This document shows, one piece after another, positions 25,668-31,994 of a stretch of DNA of 46,636 nucleotides. The number at the start of each line of letters is the position of its first letter. Within the stretch, counting starts at the first letter, position 1. The translations under genes and the position numbers were made by a program. The stretch comes from Pseudescherichia sp039594205 (GTDB lineage Bacteria > Pseudomonadota > Gammaproteobacteria > Enterobacterales > Enterobacteriaceae): assembly GCA_039594205.1 (NCBI GenBank), contig JBCNNW010000023.1:1-46636 (forward strand), in the 5' to 3' direction. The notes under the pieces were generated by a model. The model worked only from the letters and a program-made list of their open reading frames with translations, had not been told where the DNA came from and did no database searches.

Positions 25668-25961
25668 ATGGCAAAAGAACAAACGGACCGTACGACCTTA
25701 GATCTGTTCGCGAACGAGCGTCGCCCGGGACGACCGAAAACGAATCCGCTTTCGCGTGACGAACAGCTACGCATCAACAAGCGTAACCAGCTTAAACGCG
25801 ATAAAGTTCGTGGGCTTAAGCGCGTCGAGTTAAAAATGAATGCCGATGCCGTTGAGGCGCTCAATGCGCTGGCCGACGCGCGGCAGATGAGCCGCAGCGA
25901 GCTAATTGAAGAGCTGCTGCTCACCCAGCTCAAGGCCCTGCACCGCCAGGGCGACGTCTGA
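25668..25961 (+). CDS. ybfE: YbfE, ribbon-helix-helix-like SOS-associated protein
   Basis: 97 residues from MAKEQTDRTTLDLFANE, the length of E. coli YbfE. A strongly basic N-terminal part (RRPGRPKTNPLSRDEQLRINKRNQLKRDK) is followed by VELKMNADAVEALNALADARQMSRSELIEELL, which looks like a ribbon-helix-helix DNA-binding domain. It is annotated as LexA-regulated in E. coli; function unknown. An upstream in-frame reading of 23 residues was dropped because it crosses the promoter and does not match the family. Confidence 0.9.
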   Translation: MAKEQTDRTTLDLFANERRPGRPKTNPLSRDEQLRINKRNQLKRDKVRGLKRVELKMNADAVEALNALADARQMSRSELIEELLLTQLKALHRQGDV

Positions 25962-26018
25962 AAACCTCGTCAAATCACACTTTCATGTAGCACAGAGTGC
26001 AGTCCGGACGATTACGAA

Positions 26019-26047
26019 TTTCGCGTACGGCTCTGTTCTGCTATTAT
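26019..26047 (+). promoter_or_regulatory. Candidate fldA promoter
   Basis: TTTCGC and TATTAT are 17 bases apart, with TG one base before the -10 (extended -10, TGCTATTAT). The start would be about 57 bases upstream of fldA. Confidence 0.5.
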
Positions 26048-26110
26048 TGCCCTTATCCGTGGGCCGTGCTCCACCACCATATCATTAAGTTTCAAGAGGT
26101 TATTTTACTC

Positions 26111-26641
26111 ATGGCAATTACAGGCATTTTTTTCGGTAGCGACACCGGTAACACCGAAAATATCGCGAAGATGATCCAAAAGCAGCTGGGTAAAGAGATT
26201 GCTGACGTGCATGACATTGCCAAGAGCAGCAAAGAAGATCTGGAAGGCTATGATATTCTGCTGTTGGGCATCCCAACCTGGTACTATGGTGAAGCGCAGT
26301 GCGACTGGGATGACTTCTTCCCGACCCTGGAAGAGGTAGACTTCAACGGTAAGCTGGTAGCGTTGTTCGGCTGTGGCGATCAGGAGGACTACGCCGAGTA
26401 CTTCTGTGATGCCCTTGGCACCATTCGTGATATCATTGAACCCAACGGGGCGACTATCGTCGGTCACTGGCCAACCGCCGGTTACCACTTCGAAGCGTCT
26501 AAAGGCCTGGCCGATGACGATCACTTTGTAGGCCTCGCCATTGACGAAGATCGTCAGCCGGAGCTGACCGCCGAACGCGTTGAGAAGTGGGTGAAGCAGA
26601 TCTCTGAAGAGCTGCACCTCGACGAGATCGTGAACGCCTGA
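26111..26641 (+). CDS. fldA: Flavodoxin 1 FldA
   Basis: FMN-containing electron carrier, essential in E. coli, that donates electrons to IspG/H, MetH, BioB and others. 176 residues, the E. coli length, from MAITGIFFGSDTGNTENIAK. The phosphate-binding loop is GSDTGNTE; the isoalloxazine loops are PTWYYGEAQCDWDD (long-chain type) and GCGDQEDYAEYFC. A longer in-frame reading upstream spans the promoter and was rejected. AAGAGG precedes the ATG. Confidence 0.97.
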   Translation: MAITGIFFGSDTGNTENIAKMIQKQLGKEIADVHDIAKSSKEDLEGYDILLLGIPTWYYGEAQCDWDDFFPTLEEVDFNGKLVALFGCGDQEDYAEYFCDALGTIRDIIEPNGATIVGHWPTAGYHFEASKGLADDDHFVGLAIDEDRQPELTAERVEKWVKQISEELHLDEIVNA

Positions 26642-26650
26642 TTTTAGACG

Positions 26651-26670
26651 GCGCAGCCTTAGTGCTGCGC
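26651..26670 (+). terminator. Hairpin downstream of fldA
   Basis: GCGCAGC and GCTGCGC form a 7-bp stem around CTTAGT, 9 bases after the fldA stop. Only a weak T-containing tail follows, so some readthrough into uof-fur is likely, as reported in E. coli. Confidence 0.5.
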
Positions 26671-26713
26671 TGCTATTGATAGATAAAAGCAATAGAAATA
26701 ATTGCTACAAATT

Positions 26714-26742
26714 TTTAACTTTCGCGTACATACCTGTACAAT
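26714..26742 (+). promoter_or_regulatory. Candidate distal fur promoter
   Basis: TTTAAC and TACAAT are spaced by 17 bases. It lies about 110 bases upstream of uof, so its transcript would include the whole uof leader ORF. Confidence 0.5.
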
Positions 26743-26848
26743 ATCCCCTGGTCAAACAGGTCGCGCAACGATTGTTTGTTGGCGAGACCACGTTTTATAC
26801 GCATACTTTACTTGAGGACTTGTAGTTTTCATTAAGAAGTGGCAATTC

Positions 26849-26868
26849 TATAATGAGACGCATTTACT
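26849..26868 (+). promoter_or_regulatory. Fur-box-like site with consensus -10 over the uof start
   Basis: TATAATGAGACGCATTTAC resembles the Fur box that overlaps the proximal fur promoter in E. coli. It includes a perfect TATAAT whose last two bases belong to the uof ATG. A transcript from this -10 would not carry the uof start, so uof-coupled translation would rely on upstream promoters. Confidence 0.5.
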
Positions 26869-26939
26869 CAAGGTCATTCTCATTAACTTCCCCCTCGGAA
26901 GTGAATCGATTAGCAACAGGACAGACTCCGCATGACTGA
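26853..26939 (+). CDS. uof: Fur leader peptide Uof
   Basis: 28-codon ORF MRRIYSRSFSLTSPSEVNRL...GQTPHD that overlaps the first bases of fur. E. coli uof is also 28 codons, ends in PHD, and controls fur expression by translational coupling; the sRNA RyhB acts on uof. Conserved length, position and C-terminus make it real despite several substitutions. The overlap with fur (CATGACTGA) is 8 bases. Confidence 0.85.
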   Translation: MRRIYSRSFSLTSPSEVNRLATGQTPHD

Positions 26940-27390
26940 CAATAACACCGCATTAAAGAAGGCCGGCCTGAAAGTCACGCTTCCTCGTTTAAAAATTCTG
27001 GAAGTGCTTCAGGGACCGGATAACCATCATGTCAGTGCGGAAGACTTATACAAGCGACTGATCGACATGGGCGAGGAAATTGGTCTGGCTACCGTGTACC
27101 GCGTGCTTAACCAGTTTGATGATGCCGGGATCGTAACCCGTCACAACTTTGAAGGCGGCAAATCCGTTTTCGAACTGACCCAGCAGCATCACCACGATCA
27201 TCTGATCTGCCTCGACTGTGGCAAAGTGATCGAATTTAGCGATGACTCGATTGAAGCTCGCCAGCGTGAAATCGCTACGAAGCACGGCATCCGCCTGACG
27301 AACCACAGCCTCTATCTCTACGGTCACTGCGCTGAAGGCGACTGCCGTGAAAATGAACATGCGCATGAGACCATGCCGCGCAAGCTGTAA
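26932..27390 (+). CDS. fur: Ferric uptake regulator Fur
   Basis: Iron-responsive repressor of iron uptake genes. 152 residues (E. coli 148). The N-terminal winged helix (LPRLKILEVLQ, GLATVYRVLNQFDDAGIV) is followed by the metal-binding dimerisation domain with HHHDHLICLDCGKVIEF, whose CxxC is a structural zinc site, and CAEGDCRE. The last residues (HETMPRKL) extend the E. coli C-terminus. Coupled to uof upstream; strong terminator downstream. Confidence 0.98.
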   Translation: MTDNNTALKKAGLKVTLPRLKILEVLQGPDNHHVSAEDLYKRLIDMGEEIGLATVYRVLNQFDDAGIVTRHNFEGGKSVFELTQQHHHDHLICLDCGKVIEFSDDSIEARQREIATKHGIRLTNHSLYLYGHCAEGDCRENEHAHETMPRKL

Positions 27391-27399
27391 TTGAAAACG

Positions 27400-27431
27400 A
27401 AAAAGGGTCACCCAGGGGTGGCCCTTTTTTT
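27400..27431 (+). terminator. fur intrinsic terminator
   Basis: AAAGGGTCACCC pairs with GGGTGGCCCTTT across a very short loop and is followed by seven T residues, 10 bases after the fur stop. A strong rho-independent terminator. Confidence 0.9.
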
Positions 27432-27450
27432 ATGGGAAGAGCGAAACCCC

Positions 27451-27656
27451 AGGCCGGGCAAACGCAGTGCCGCCCGGCATTGCAGCGTCAACATAACCAC
27501 GCCCGGTGGCGCTTCGCTTACGCGGGCCTACAAACCCGCACCGTGCCTGACGTAGGCCGGGCAAACGCAGTGCCGCCCGGCGTTGCACCATCAACATAAT
27601 AACGCCCGGTGGCGCTTCGCTTACGCGGGCCTACAAACCCACACCGTGCCCACCCG
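27451..27656. repeat. Tandem 103-bp BIME (two units)
   Basis: Two head-to-tail units start at 27451 and 27554, each beginning AGGCCGGGCAAACGCAG. They differ at about six positions over the first 95 bases, then diverge. Each has a 7-bp stem GCCGGGC/GCCCGGC and a second REP-like palindrome CGCCCGGTGGCGCTTCGC. They fill the gap between fur and the left end of the sugar island and may end the minus-strand dehydrogenase operon, for which no other terminator is seen. Confidence 0.8.
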
Positions 27657-27673
27657 GCGCAAAAAAGAGTCTG

Positions 27674-28459
27674 TTACCAGCAAACAAACCCGCCATCGAC
27701 CAGCAGATCCACACCGGTGCAGAACGAGGAGGCATCCGCGGCAAGGAAAATCGCCGGCCCCGCCATCTCCTCAACCCTTGCCATACGCTGCATCGGGGTC
27801 TGGCTCTCAAACGATTTTGTCTGGTGCACCATCTCTGGACGGGTGTTCATCGGCGTCGCCGTATAGCCCGGACTGATTGTGTTGACGCGAATATTTTTCT
27901 CCGCCCATTCCATCGCCAGGCTTTTGCTTAAGTGGATCACCCCTGCCTTGGAGCAGTTGTAATGCGCCTGCTCCAGCCCACGGTTAACAATCACGCCGGA
28001 CATCGAGGCGATATTGATGATCGCGCCGCCGCCGCCGCTCTCCAGCATCAGCTCCGCCTCGGCTTTGCAACTGTTCCAGACGCCGGTCAGGTTGATATCG
28101 ATAACCCGCTGCCACTGGTCCGGCTCCATCTCCAGCGCCGGATTAGCGTTGGCAATTCCGGCGGCGTTGAGCGCAATATCCAGCCGGCCAAACTGTTTTT
28201 TCACCTCGGCAATGGCGGCACGCAGATGCGCAATATCGCGTACGTCGCCGGTATAAGCGAAGGCGCTGCCGCCCATCTCCTGAATGGTGCTGACGGTCTC
28301 CGTCAGCCCGCCATCCTCACGCAGATCGAAGCAGGCAACCTTCGCCCCCGCGCTGGCAAAGCCGTAAGCAATCATTTGACCGATACCGCTGCCTGCCCCG
28401 GTAACAAACGCGACGCGATCGCTTAAGTCGAACAGCCGTTGGGAAAAGTGTTTATCCAT
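27674..28459 (-). CDS. Short-chain dehydrogenase/reductase (island, third gene of minus operon)
   Basis: 261-residue classical SDR. The cofactor motif TGAGSGIG (20-27) and the acidic residue Asp45 in ACFDLRE point to NAD(H) rather than NADP(H). LNAAG (98-101), Asn123, Ser152 and the YxxxK pair Tyr167/Lys171 form the active site. The C-terminus GVDLLVDGGFVCW is typical. The family includes polyol, gluconate and 2,3-butanediol dehydrogenases; the substrate cannot be read from sequence. It follows the other dehydrogenase by 19 bases in an operon with the FGGY kinase, so oxidation of a polyol or interconversion of a ketose is the likely role. Confidence 0.9.
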   Translation of the reverse strand: MDKHFSQRLFDLSDRVAFVTGAGSGIGQMIAYGFASAGAKVACFDLREDGGLTETVSTIQEMGGSAFAYTGDVRDIAHLRAAIAEVKKQFGRLDIALNAAGIANANPALEMEPDQWQRVIDINLTGVWNSCKAEAELMLESGGGGAIINIASMSGVIVNRGLEQAHYNCSKAGVIHLSKSLAMEWAEKNIRVNTISPGYTATPMNTRPEMVHQTKSFESQTPMQRMARVEEMAGPAIFLAADASSFCTGVDLLVDGGFVCW

Positions 28460-28478
28460 GGTATTACTCCAGAGTGTG

Positions 28479-29276
28479 TTACGACATGATCAAGCCGCCA
28501 TCAACGTTGATGGTTTGCCCCGTAATATAAGCCGCGTCCTCGGACGCCAGAAACGCCACCAGCCCGGCAACGTCGGCGGGTTTGCCTGCCCGCTTGAGGG
28601 GAATACCCTGCACCCATTCGTCCATCAGCTCGCCTTTTTTATACTGCTTCTCCGGCGTGCTCAGGATCTCGCCCCATACGCGGTCGTTGTAGTCCCACAT
28701 GTTGGTCTCAATAATCCCAGGACAGAACGCGTTAACCGTAATGTTGTGCTGTGCCAGCTCAAGCGCCAGGCTTTGGGTAATGCCGATTACGCCCATTTTG
28801 CTGGCAGCGTAGTGCGGGGTGTAGATAAAGCCAACGCGGCCCTGCCCGGAAGAGGTGTTGATCAGACGTCCGCTCTGCTGTTTCACCATATACTTAGCGG
28901 CTTCACGGCAGCATAACCACACGCCGGTAGTATTGACGCTGAGCACGTTATCAAACTCCTGACGCGTCATTTTATCGAAACGGTCGATAGTGATAATGCC
29001 GGCGTTTTGAATAGAGACGTCAATAGTGGAAAAGGTGCGATGCGCGAGCCGGTACAGCTCGGTGACCTGCTCCTCATCAGTAACGTCAGCAACAAAGGAG
29101 ATGATATTTTCGTGATACTCCTCTTTTAGCCGCTCTGCGGTCTCAGTGACCTCAGCCGAGTAGTCAGAGAGCACCAGATTCGCTCCTGCATCAGCAAATT
29201 TTCTGGCGATGCCCTCGCCGATGCCTTTGGCAGCACCGGTAATGACGACCGTTTTATTTTCAAATGTATAGCCCAT
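28479..29276 (-). CDS. Short-chain dehydrogenase/reductase (island, second gene of minus operon)
   Basis: 265-residue SDR, distinct from its neighbour. The cofactor motif TGAAKGIG (13-20) with Asp38 in VLSDYS suggests NAD+ use. The catalytic Ser (142/143), Tyr156 and Lys160 lie in NTSSGQGRVGF and HYAASK. The substrate loop NMWDYNDRVWGEILS recalls sugar-alcohol dehydrogenases such as sorbitol or butanediol dehydrogenases, though I cannot assign a substrate. GAGGAGAGAGG precedes the ATG closely. 20 bases after the kinase stop and 19 before the next dehydrogenase. Confidence 0.9.
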   Translation of the reverse strand: MGYTFENKTVVITGAAKGIGEGIARKFADAGANLVLSDYSAEVTETAERLKEEYHENIISFVADVTDEEQVTELYRLAHRTFSTIDVSIQNAGIITIDRFDKMTRQEFDNVLSVNTTGVWLCCREAAKYMVKQQSGRLINTSSGQGRVGFIYTPHYAASKMGVIGITQSLALELAQHNITVNAFCPGIIETNMWDYNDRVWGEILSTPEKQYKKGELMDEWVQGIPLKRAGKPADVAGLVAFLASEDAAYITGQTINVDGGLIMS

Positions 29277-29296
29277 CCTCTCTCCTCCCCCGCTGT

Positions 29297-30802
29297 TCAG
29301 AATTTATGTAGGGTTCTTTCGACGGCCTGCTGCCACTCCCGCCAGCGTTTTTGTAAACGGCCATGGCGCTCCATGTTGGGGCGAAATTCGCTATGCGGAT
29401 AAAGGTACTGTTTCAGCTCATCGTGCGAGAGCTGCCCCACGGCTTTACGCGCCAGCAGTGCAGCACCGATAGCAGACAGTTCGGGTACGTCGCTGCGCAT
29501 CACCGGGCAACCCAGCAGGTCCGACTGATACTGCATCAGCCAGTCATTTTTAGTCGGGCCGCCATCTACCATCAACGCCGTCAGCGAAAAGTCGTTGTGC
29601 TGGCGCATGGCGGTCACCACATCGGCGATCTGGTAGGTGATGGCCTCCAGCGCGGCCCGCATCAGGTGCGCCCGTTTTACGCCACGACTCAGGCCGCAGA
29701 TCACTCCCCGGGCATTCTCATCCCACCAGGGCGCACCTAAACCGGTAAGCGCCGGGACAAAATAGACGCCCAGCGTTGACTCCACCGAGGCCGGAAGTGA
29801 GTTCAGCTCTGCCGCCAGCTCGGCCTCGGGCAGTTCGCTCAGACCGGTGCTGTCTGCCATCCATGCGACGCCGTCTCCGGTATGGGGGATGTTGCCCTCC
29901 AGGCCATAGATCAGCTGTTCGCCATCGTGCCAGGCAAGGGTAGTGGCCAGCGAGTGAATGTTGCACTGCGCAGAGGTGACCGGGGCCATGACCGATGATC
30001 CCGTGCCGTAGGTCGCCTTGACGCAGCCCGCCTCTCCTAGCGCATGACCGAACAGCGCAGCGTGTGAGTCGCCTACCATCGCCATAATCGGGATGCCGTC
30101 GGGAACGCCCGCCACGTTTTTGGTGTAACCGAAAAGGCCGCTGGAGGGCTTGATCTCCGGCAGCGCGGCCGCCGGGATCTGAAAGATATCCAGCATCTCC
30201 GGACTCCAGCCTCCGCTTTGCAGATCCAGAAGCTGTGTTCGGGCGGCGTTTGAGTAGTCGCAAAAGAAACTTTCGCCGGCGGTCAGATTCCAGAGCAGCC
30301 AGCTGTCGATGGTGCCGAGGCAAATTTCACCGTTTGCCGCCAGCGCCTGGCCGTTTGGCGTCGACTCGATGAGCCAGCGCATCTTGGAGCCGGAGAAGAG
30401 TGGCGCAACCGGCAGGCCGGTAACGGCTTTGATTGTCGGCTCTCTATTCTCGCGACGTAGCGCCTCGCAAAAATCTGCGGTGCGCGAGCATTGCCAGCTG
30501 ATCGCCGCATGCAGCGGCGTTCCGTTGCTACGGTACCAGCCTATGGTGGTTTCACGCTGGTTACTAATGGCCAGCGCCGCGACCTTTTCAGCGCCTACCG
30601 CGTTAATAGCCTGCGAGATAACCTTAACCGAGGCTTCAATCAGCGCCGCGCCTGACTGTTCGACCCACCCCTCGCGAGGCGTCTGAATGGAGAGCGGTTG
30701 ATTGAACTTAACAATAACCTTGCCTGCTTCATCCAGCGCGACAGCCTTTGCGTTTGTCGTACCTTCATCAAGGGCAATGATAATATTTTTGTGTGAAGAC
30801 AT
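29297..30802 (-). CDS. FGGY-family carbohydrate kinase, glycerol-kinase-like (island)
   Basis: 501 residues, the same length as GlpK (502). DEGTTN (12-17) binds phosphate, the catalytic aspartate is Asp245 in VGDSHAALFGH, and the C-terminal FGGY signature is DGGPTKNDWLMQYQSDLLG. Arg83, Glu84 and Trp103 of the GlpK glycerol site are kept, but GlpK Tyr135, Gln246 and Phe270 correspond here to Leu135, Ser246 and Ser270, which would open the pocket. So it is probably not a glycerol kinase but a kinase for a larger or branched polyol or ketose (an apulose-kinase-like enzyme is one option). First gene of the minus operon; GGAG lies 7 bases before the ATG. Confidence 0.9.
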   Translation of the reverse strand: MSSHKNIIIALDEGTTNAKAVALDEAGKVIVKFNQPLSIQTPREGWVEQSGAALIEASVKVISQAINAVGAEKVAALAISNQRETTIGWYRSNGTPLHAAISWQCSRTADFCEALRRENREPTIKAVTGLPVAPLFSGSKMRWLIESTPNGQALAANGEICLGTIDSWLLWNLTAGESFFCDYSNAARTQLLDLQSGGWSPEMLDIFQIPAAALPEIKPSSGLFGYTKNVAGVPDGIPIMAMVGDSHAALFGHALGEAGCVKATYGTGSSVMAPVTSAQCNIHSLATTLAWHDGEQLIYGLEGNIPHTGDGVAWMADSTGLSELPEAELAAELNSLPASVESTLGVYFVPALTGLGAPWWDENARGVICGLSRGVKRAHLMRAALEAITYQIADVVTAMRQHNDFSLTALMVDGGPTKNDWLMQYQSDLLGCPVMRSDVPELSAIGAALLARKAVGQLSHDELKQYLYPHSEFRPNMERHGRLQKRWREWQQAVERTLHKF

Positions 30803-30830
30803 AGGTTTCTCCGGAAAAGCGAACCTTCTA

Positions 30831-30844
30831 TGAATATATATTCA
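30831..30844. promoter_or_regulatory. Operator copy 1, TGAATATATATTCA
   Basis: Perfect 14-base inverted repeat, 28 bases upstream of the kinase start. The core TGAAT-ATAT-ATTCA fits the ArgR box core consensus (TGAATWWWWATTCA). It may belong to ArgR or to an unidentified dedicated regulator. Confidence 0.65.
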
Positions 30845-30909
30845 ACACTGATTATTTATTTTGTAAACGATAGCGAGGATTGCTATCTGCATCTACAGGC
30901 AAAAGCGAC

Positions 30910-30931
30910 AATTGTGTTAGTCATCACAATT
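30910..30931. promoter_or_regulatory. Putative CRP-cAMP site of the island
   Basis: AATTGTG-N8-CACAATT is a perfect 22-base two-fold site; the TGTGT-N6-TCACA core has one mismatch to CRP consensus. It sits roughly midway between the two operons, about 93 bases from a kinase-side start that would use the copy-1 operator as its -10. Catabolite control is therefore likely. Confidence 0.6.
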
Positions 30932-30972
30932 CACTCAATCGCTCTGGACAACTCCGCAAGAGAGGGGATATT

Positions 30973-31122
30973 ATGAATATAAAGTCACATGTGAATATAT
31001 ATTCTAAGATGCAACACGCGATGTATCACAGAGCACTATTCACTTATGGTCAGGGCAACCTGAAGCAACGGGCAGGCCCAATTTTTTTGAACCCACCTGA
31101 ATATATATTCAGAGTCGCATAA
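30973..31122 (+). CDS. Possible 49-residue leader ORF upstream of the transketolase operon
   Basis: ATG at 30973 preceded by AGAGGGG at a good distance, reading MNIKSHVNIYSKMQHAMYHR and ending FLNPPEYIFRVA, with its stop 17 bases before the next gene. It contains operator copies 2 and 3, so the coding reading may be accidental. No family recognised and no membrane span. Listed at low confidence because of the good ribosome-binding site and position. Confidence 0.25.
   Translation: MNIKSHVNIYSKMQHAMYHRALFTYGQGNLKQRAGPIFLNPPEYIFRVA
30992..31005. promoter_or_regulatory. Operator copy 2, TGAATATATATTCT
   Basis: Matches copies 1 and 3 at 13 of 14 bases (last base T for A). Centre is 161 bases from copy 1 and 106 from copy 3. 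Confidence 0.6.
31097..31112. promoter_or_regulatory. Operator copy 3, CTGAATATATATTCAG
   Basis: Perfect 16-base palindrome extending the shared 14-base core by one base on each side. It lies 28 bases before the transketolase start, mirroring copy 1 before the kinase gene (also about 28 bases), a symmetric layout typical for repression of both operons. Confidence 0.68.
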
Positions 31123-31139
31123 TAATTCGGAGGAGTTTG

Positions 31140-31994
31140 ATGAATCCGTTCTTACTTTCTGTACCCGAGCTTGAAAACAAAGCCCGCGCAGTGCGCCGTC
31201 ACATCATCTCCCTGAATGCCAATAGCCCAGCTGGCGGTCATACCGGGGCCGATCTCTCGCAGGTCGAACTGTTAACGGCACTCTATTTTCGCGTACTCGA
31301 CTGCGCAGCCGATCGCCAGGACGATGAAGAGCGTGATATCTACATTCAGTCCAAAGGCCATGCCGTGGGCTGCTATTACTGCGTGCTTGCCGAGGCAGGC
31401 TATTTCCCGGTGGAGTGGCTTGCAACCTACCAGCACGCGAACTCCCACCTGCCGGGGCACCCGGTTAAGCAGAAGACGCCGGGCATTGAGCTGAATACCG
31501 GCGCGCTGGGACATGGCTTTCCGGTAGCCGTTGGCGTGGCGCTGGCGGCTAAGCGCAGCAACAGCAAGCGCCGTGTCTTCCTGATTACCGGCGACGGCGA
31601 GCTGGCAGAGGGCAGTAACTGGGAGGCTGCGATGGTCGCAGCCCACTACAAGCTGGATAACCTGGTCATTATCAATGACAAAAATGGTCTGCAGCTGGCG
31701 GGGGCCACCAAAGACATTATGTGCACCGATCCGCTGGACGAGAAATGGCGCGCCTTCGGCATGGAGGTGACCGAGTGCGAGGGTAACGATATGGCCTCGG
31801 TGGTGAACGCGCTAGAGAACCTGCCCCAGACCGGAAAACCTAACGTCGTTATCGCCCATACCACCAAGGGCGCGGGCGTCTCCTTTATCGCCGGTAAACC
31901 GGAATGGCACCATCGTGTGCCGAAGGGCGACGAAATCGGGCTGGCAATGAGCGAACTGAACGATCTGATCGAAGAGGGCATGAAAAGTGAGTAA
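31140..31994 (+). CDS. Split transketolase, N-terminal (TPP pyrophosphate-binding) subunit
   Basis: 284 residues. It carries the first half of transketolase: GGHTGADLS (His34), QSKGHAVGCYY (His74), NTGALGHGFPVAVGVALA, and the thiamine diphosphate motif GDGELAEGSNWEAAM (from residue 151) ending in IINDKN. Two-subunit transketolases occur in several sugar pathways, including apulose-4-phosphate transketolase AptA/AptB. It probably moves a two-carbon unit from a ketose phosphate to an aldose phosphate with the next gene product. ATG chosen over an adjacent TTG; GGAGG is 6 bases upstream. First gene of the plus operon. Confidence 0.92.
   Translation: MNPFLLSVPELENKARAVRRHIISLNANSPAGGHTGADLSQVELLTALYFRVLDCAADRQDDEERDIYIQSKGHAVGCYYCVLAEAGYFPVEWLATYQHANSHLPGHPVKQKTPGIELNTGALGHGFPVAVGVALAAKRSNSKRRVFLITGDGELAEGSNWEAAMVAAHYKLDNLVIINDKNGLQLAGATKDIMCTDPLDEKWRAFGMEVTECEGNDMASVVNALENLPQTGKPNVVIAHTTKGAGVSFIAGKPEWHHRVPKGDEIGLAMSELNDLIEEGMKSE

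Larger units (their letters stand above)
30803..31139. promoter_or_regulatory. Divergent control region of the sugar island
   Basis: 337 bases between the kinase and transketolase operons. It holds three copies of TGAATATATATTCA (30831-30844, 30992-31005 with one mismatch, 31098-31111), one half-copy TGAATAT at 30974, a CRP-like site at 30910-30931, and a 49-codon ORF at 30973-31122. No convincing -35/-10 pair was found; the A+T-rich operator cores could act as -10 elements. Confidence 0.7.

Noticed and set aside
25997..26110. N-terminal extension of FldA
   Set aside because: It crosses the predicted promoter and includes no homologous sequence; the family starts at MAITGIFFGSD.
27451..27656. 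CRISPR array
   Set aside because: Only two long units in direct tandem without unique spacers; the units are REP/BIME elements.
29297..30802. Calling the island kinase glycerol kinase GlpK
   Set aside because: Length and fold agree, but three glycerol-contact residues differ and the neighbours are not glpF or glpX.
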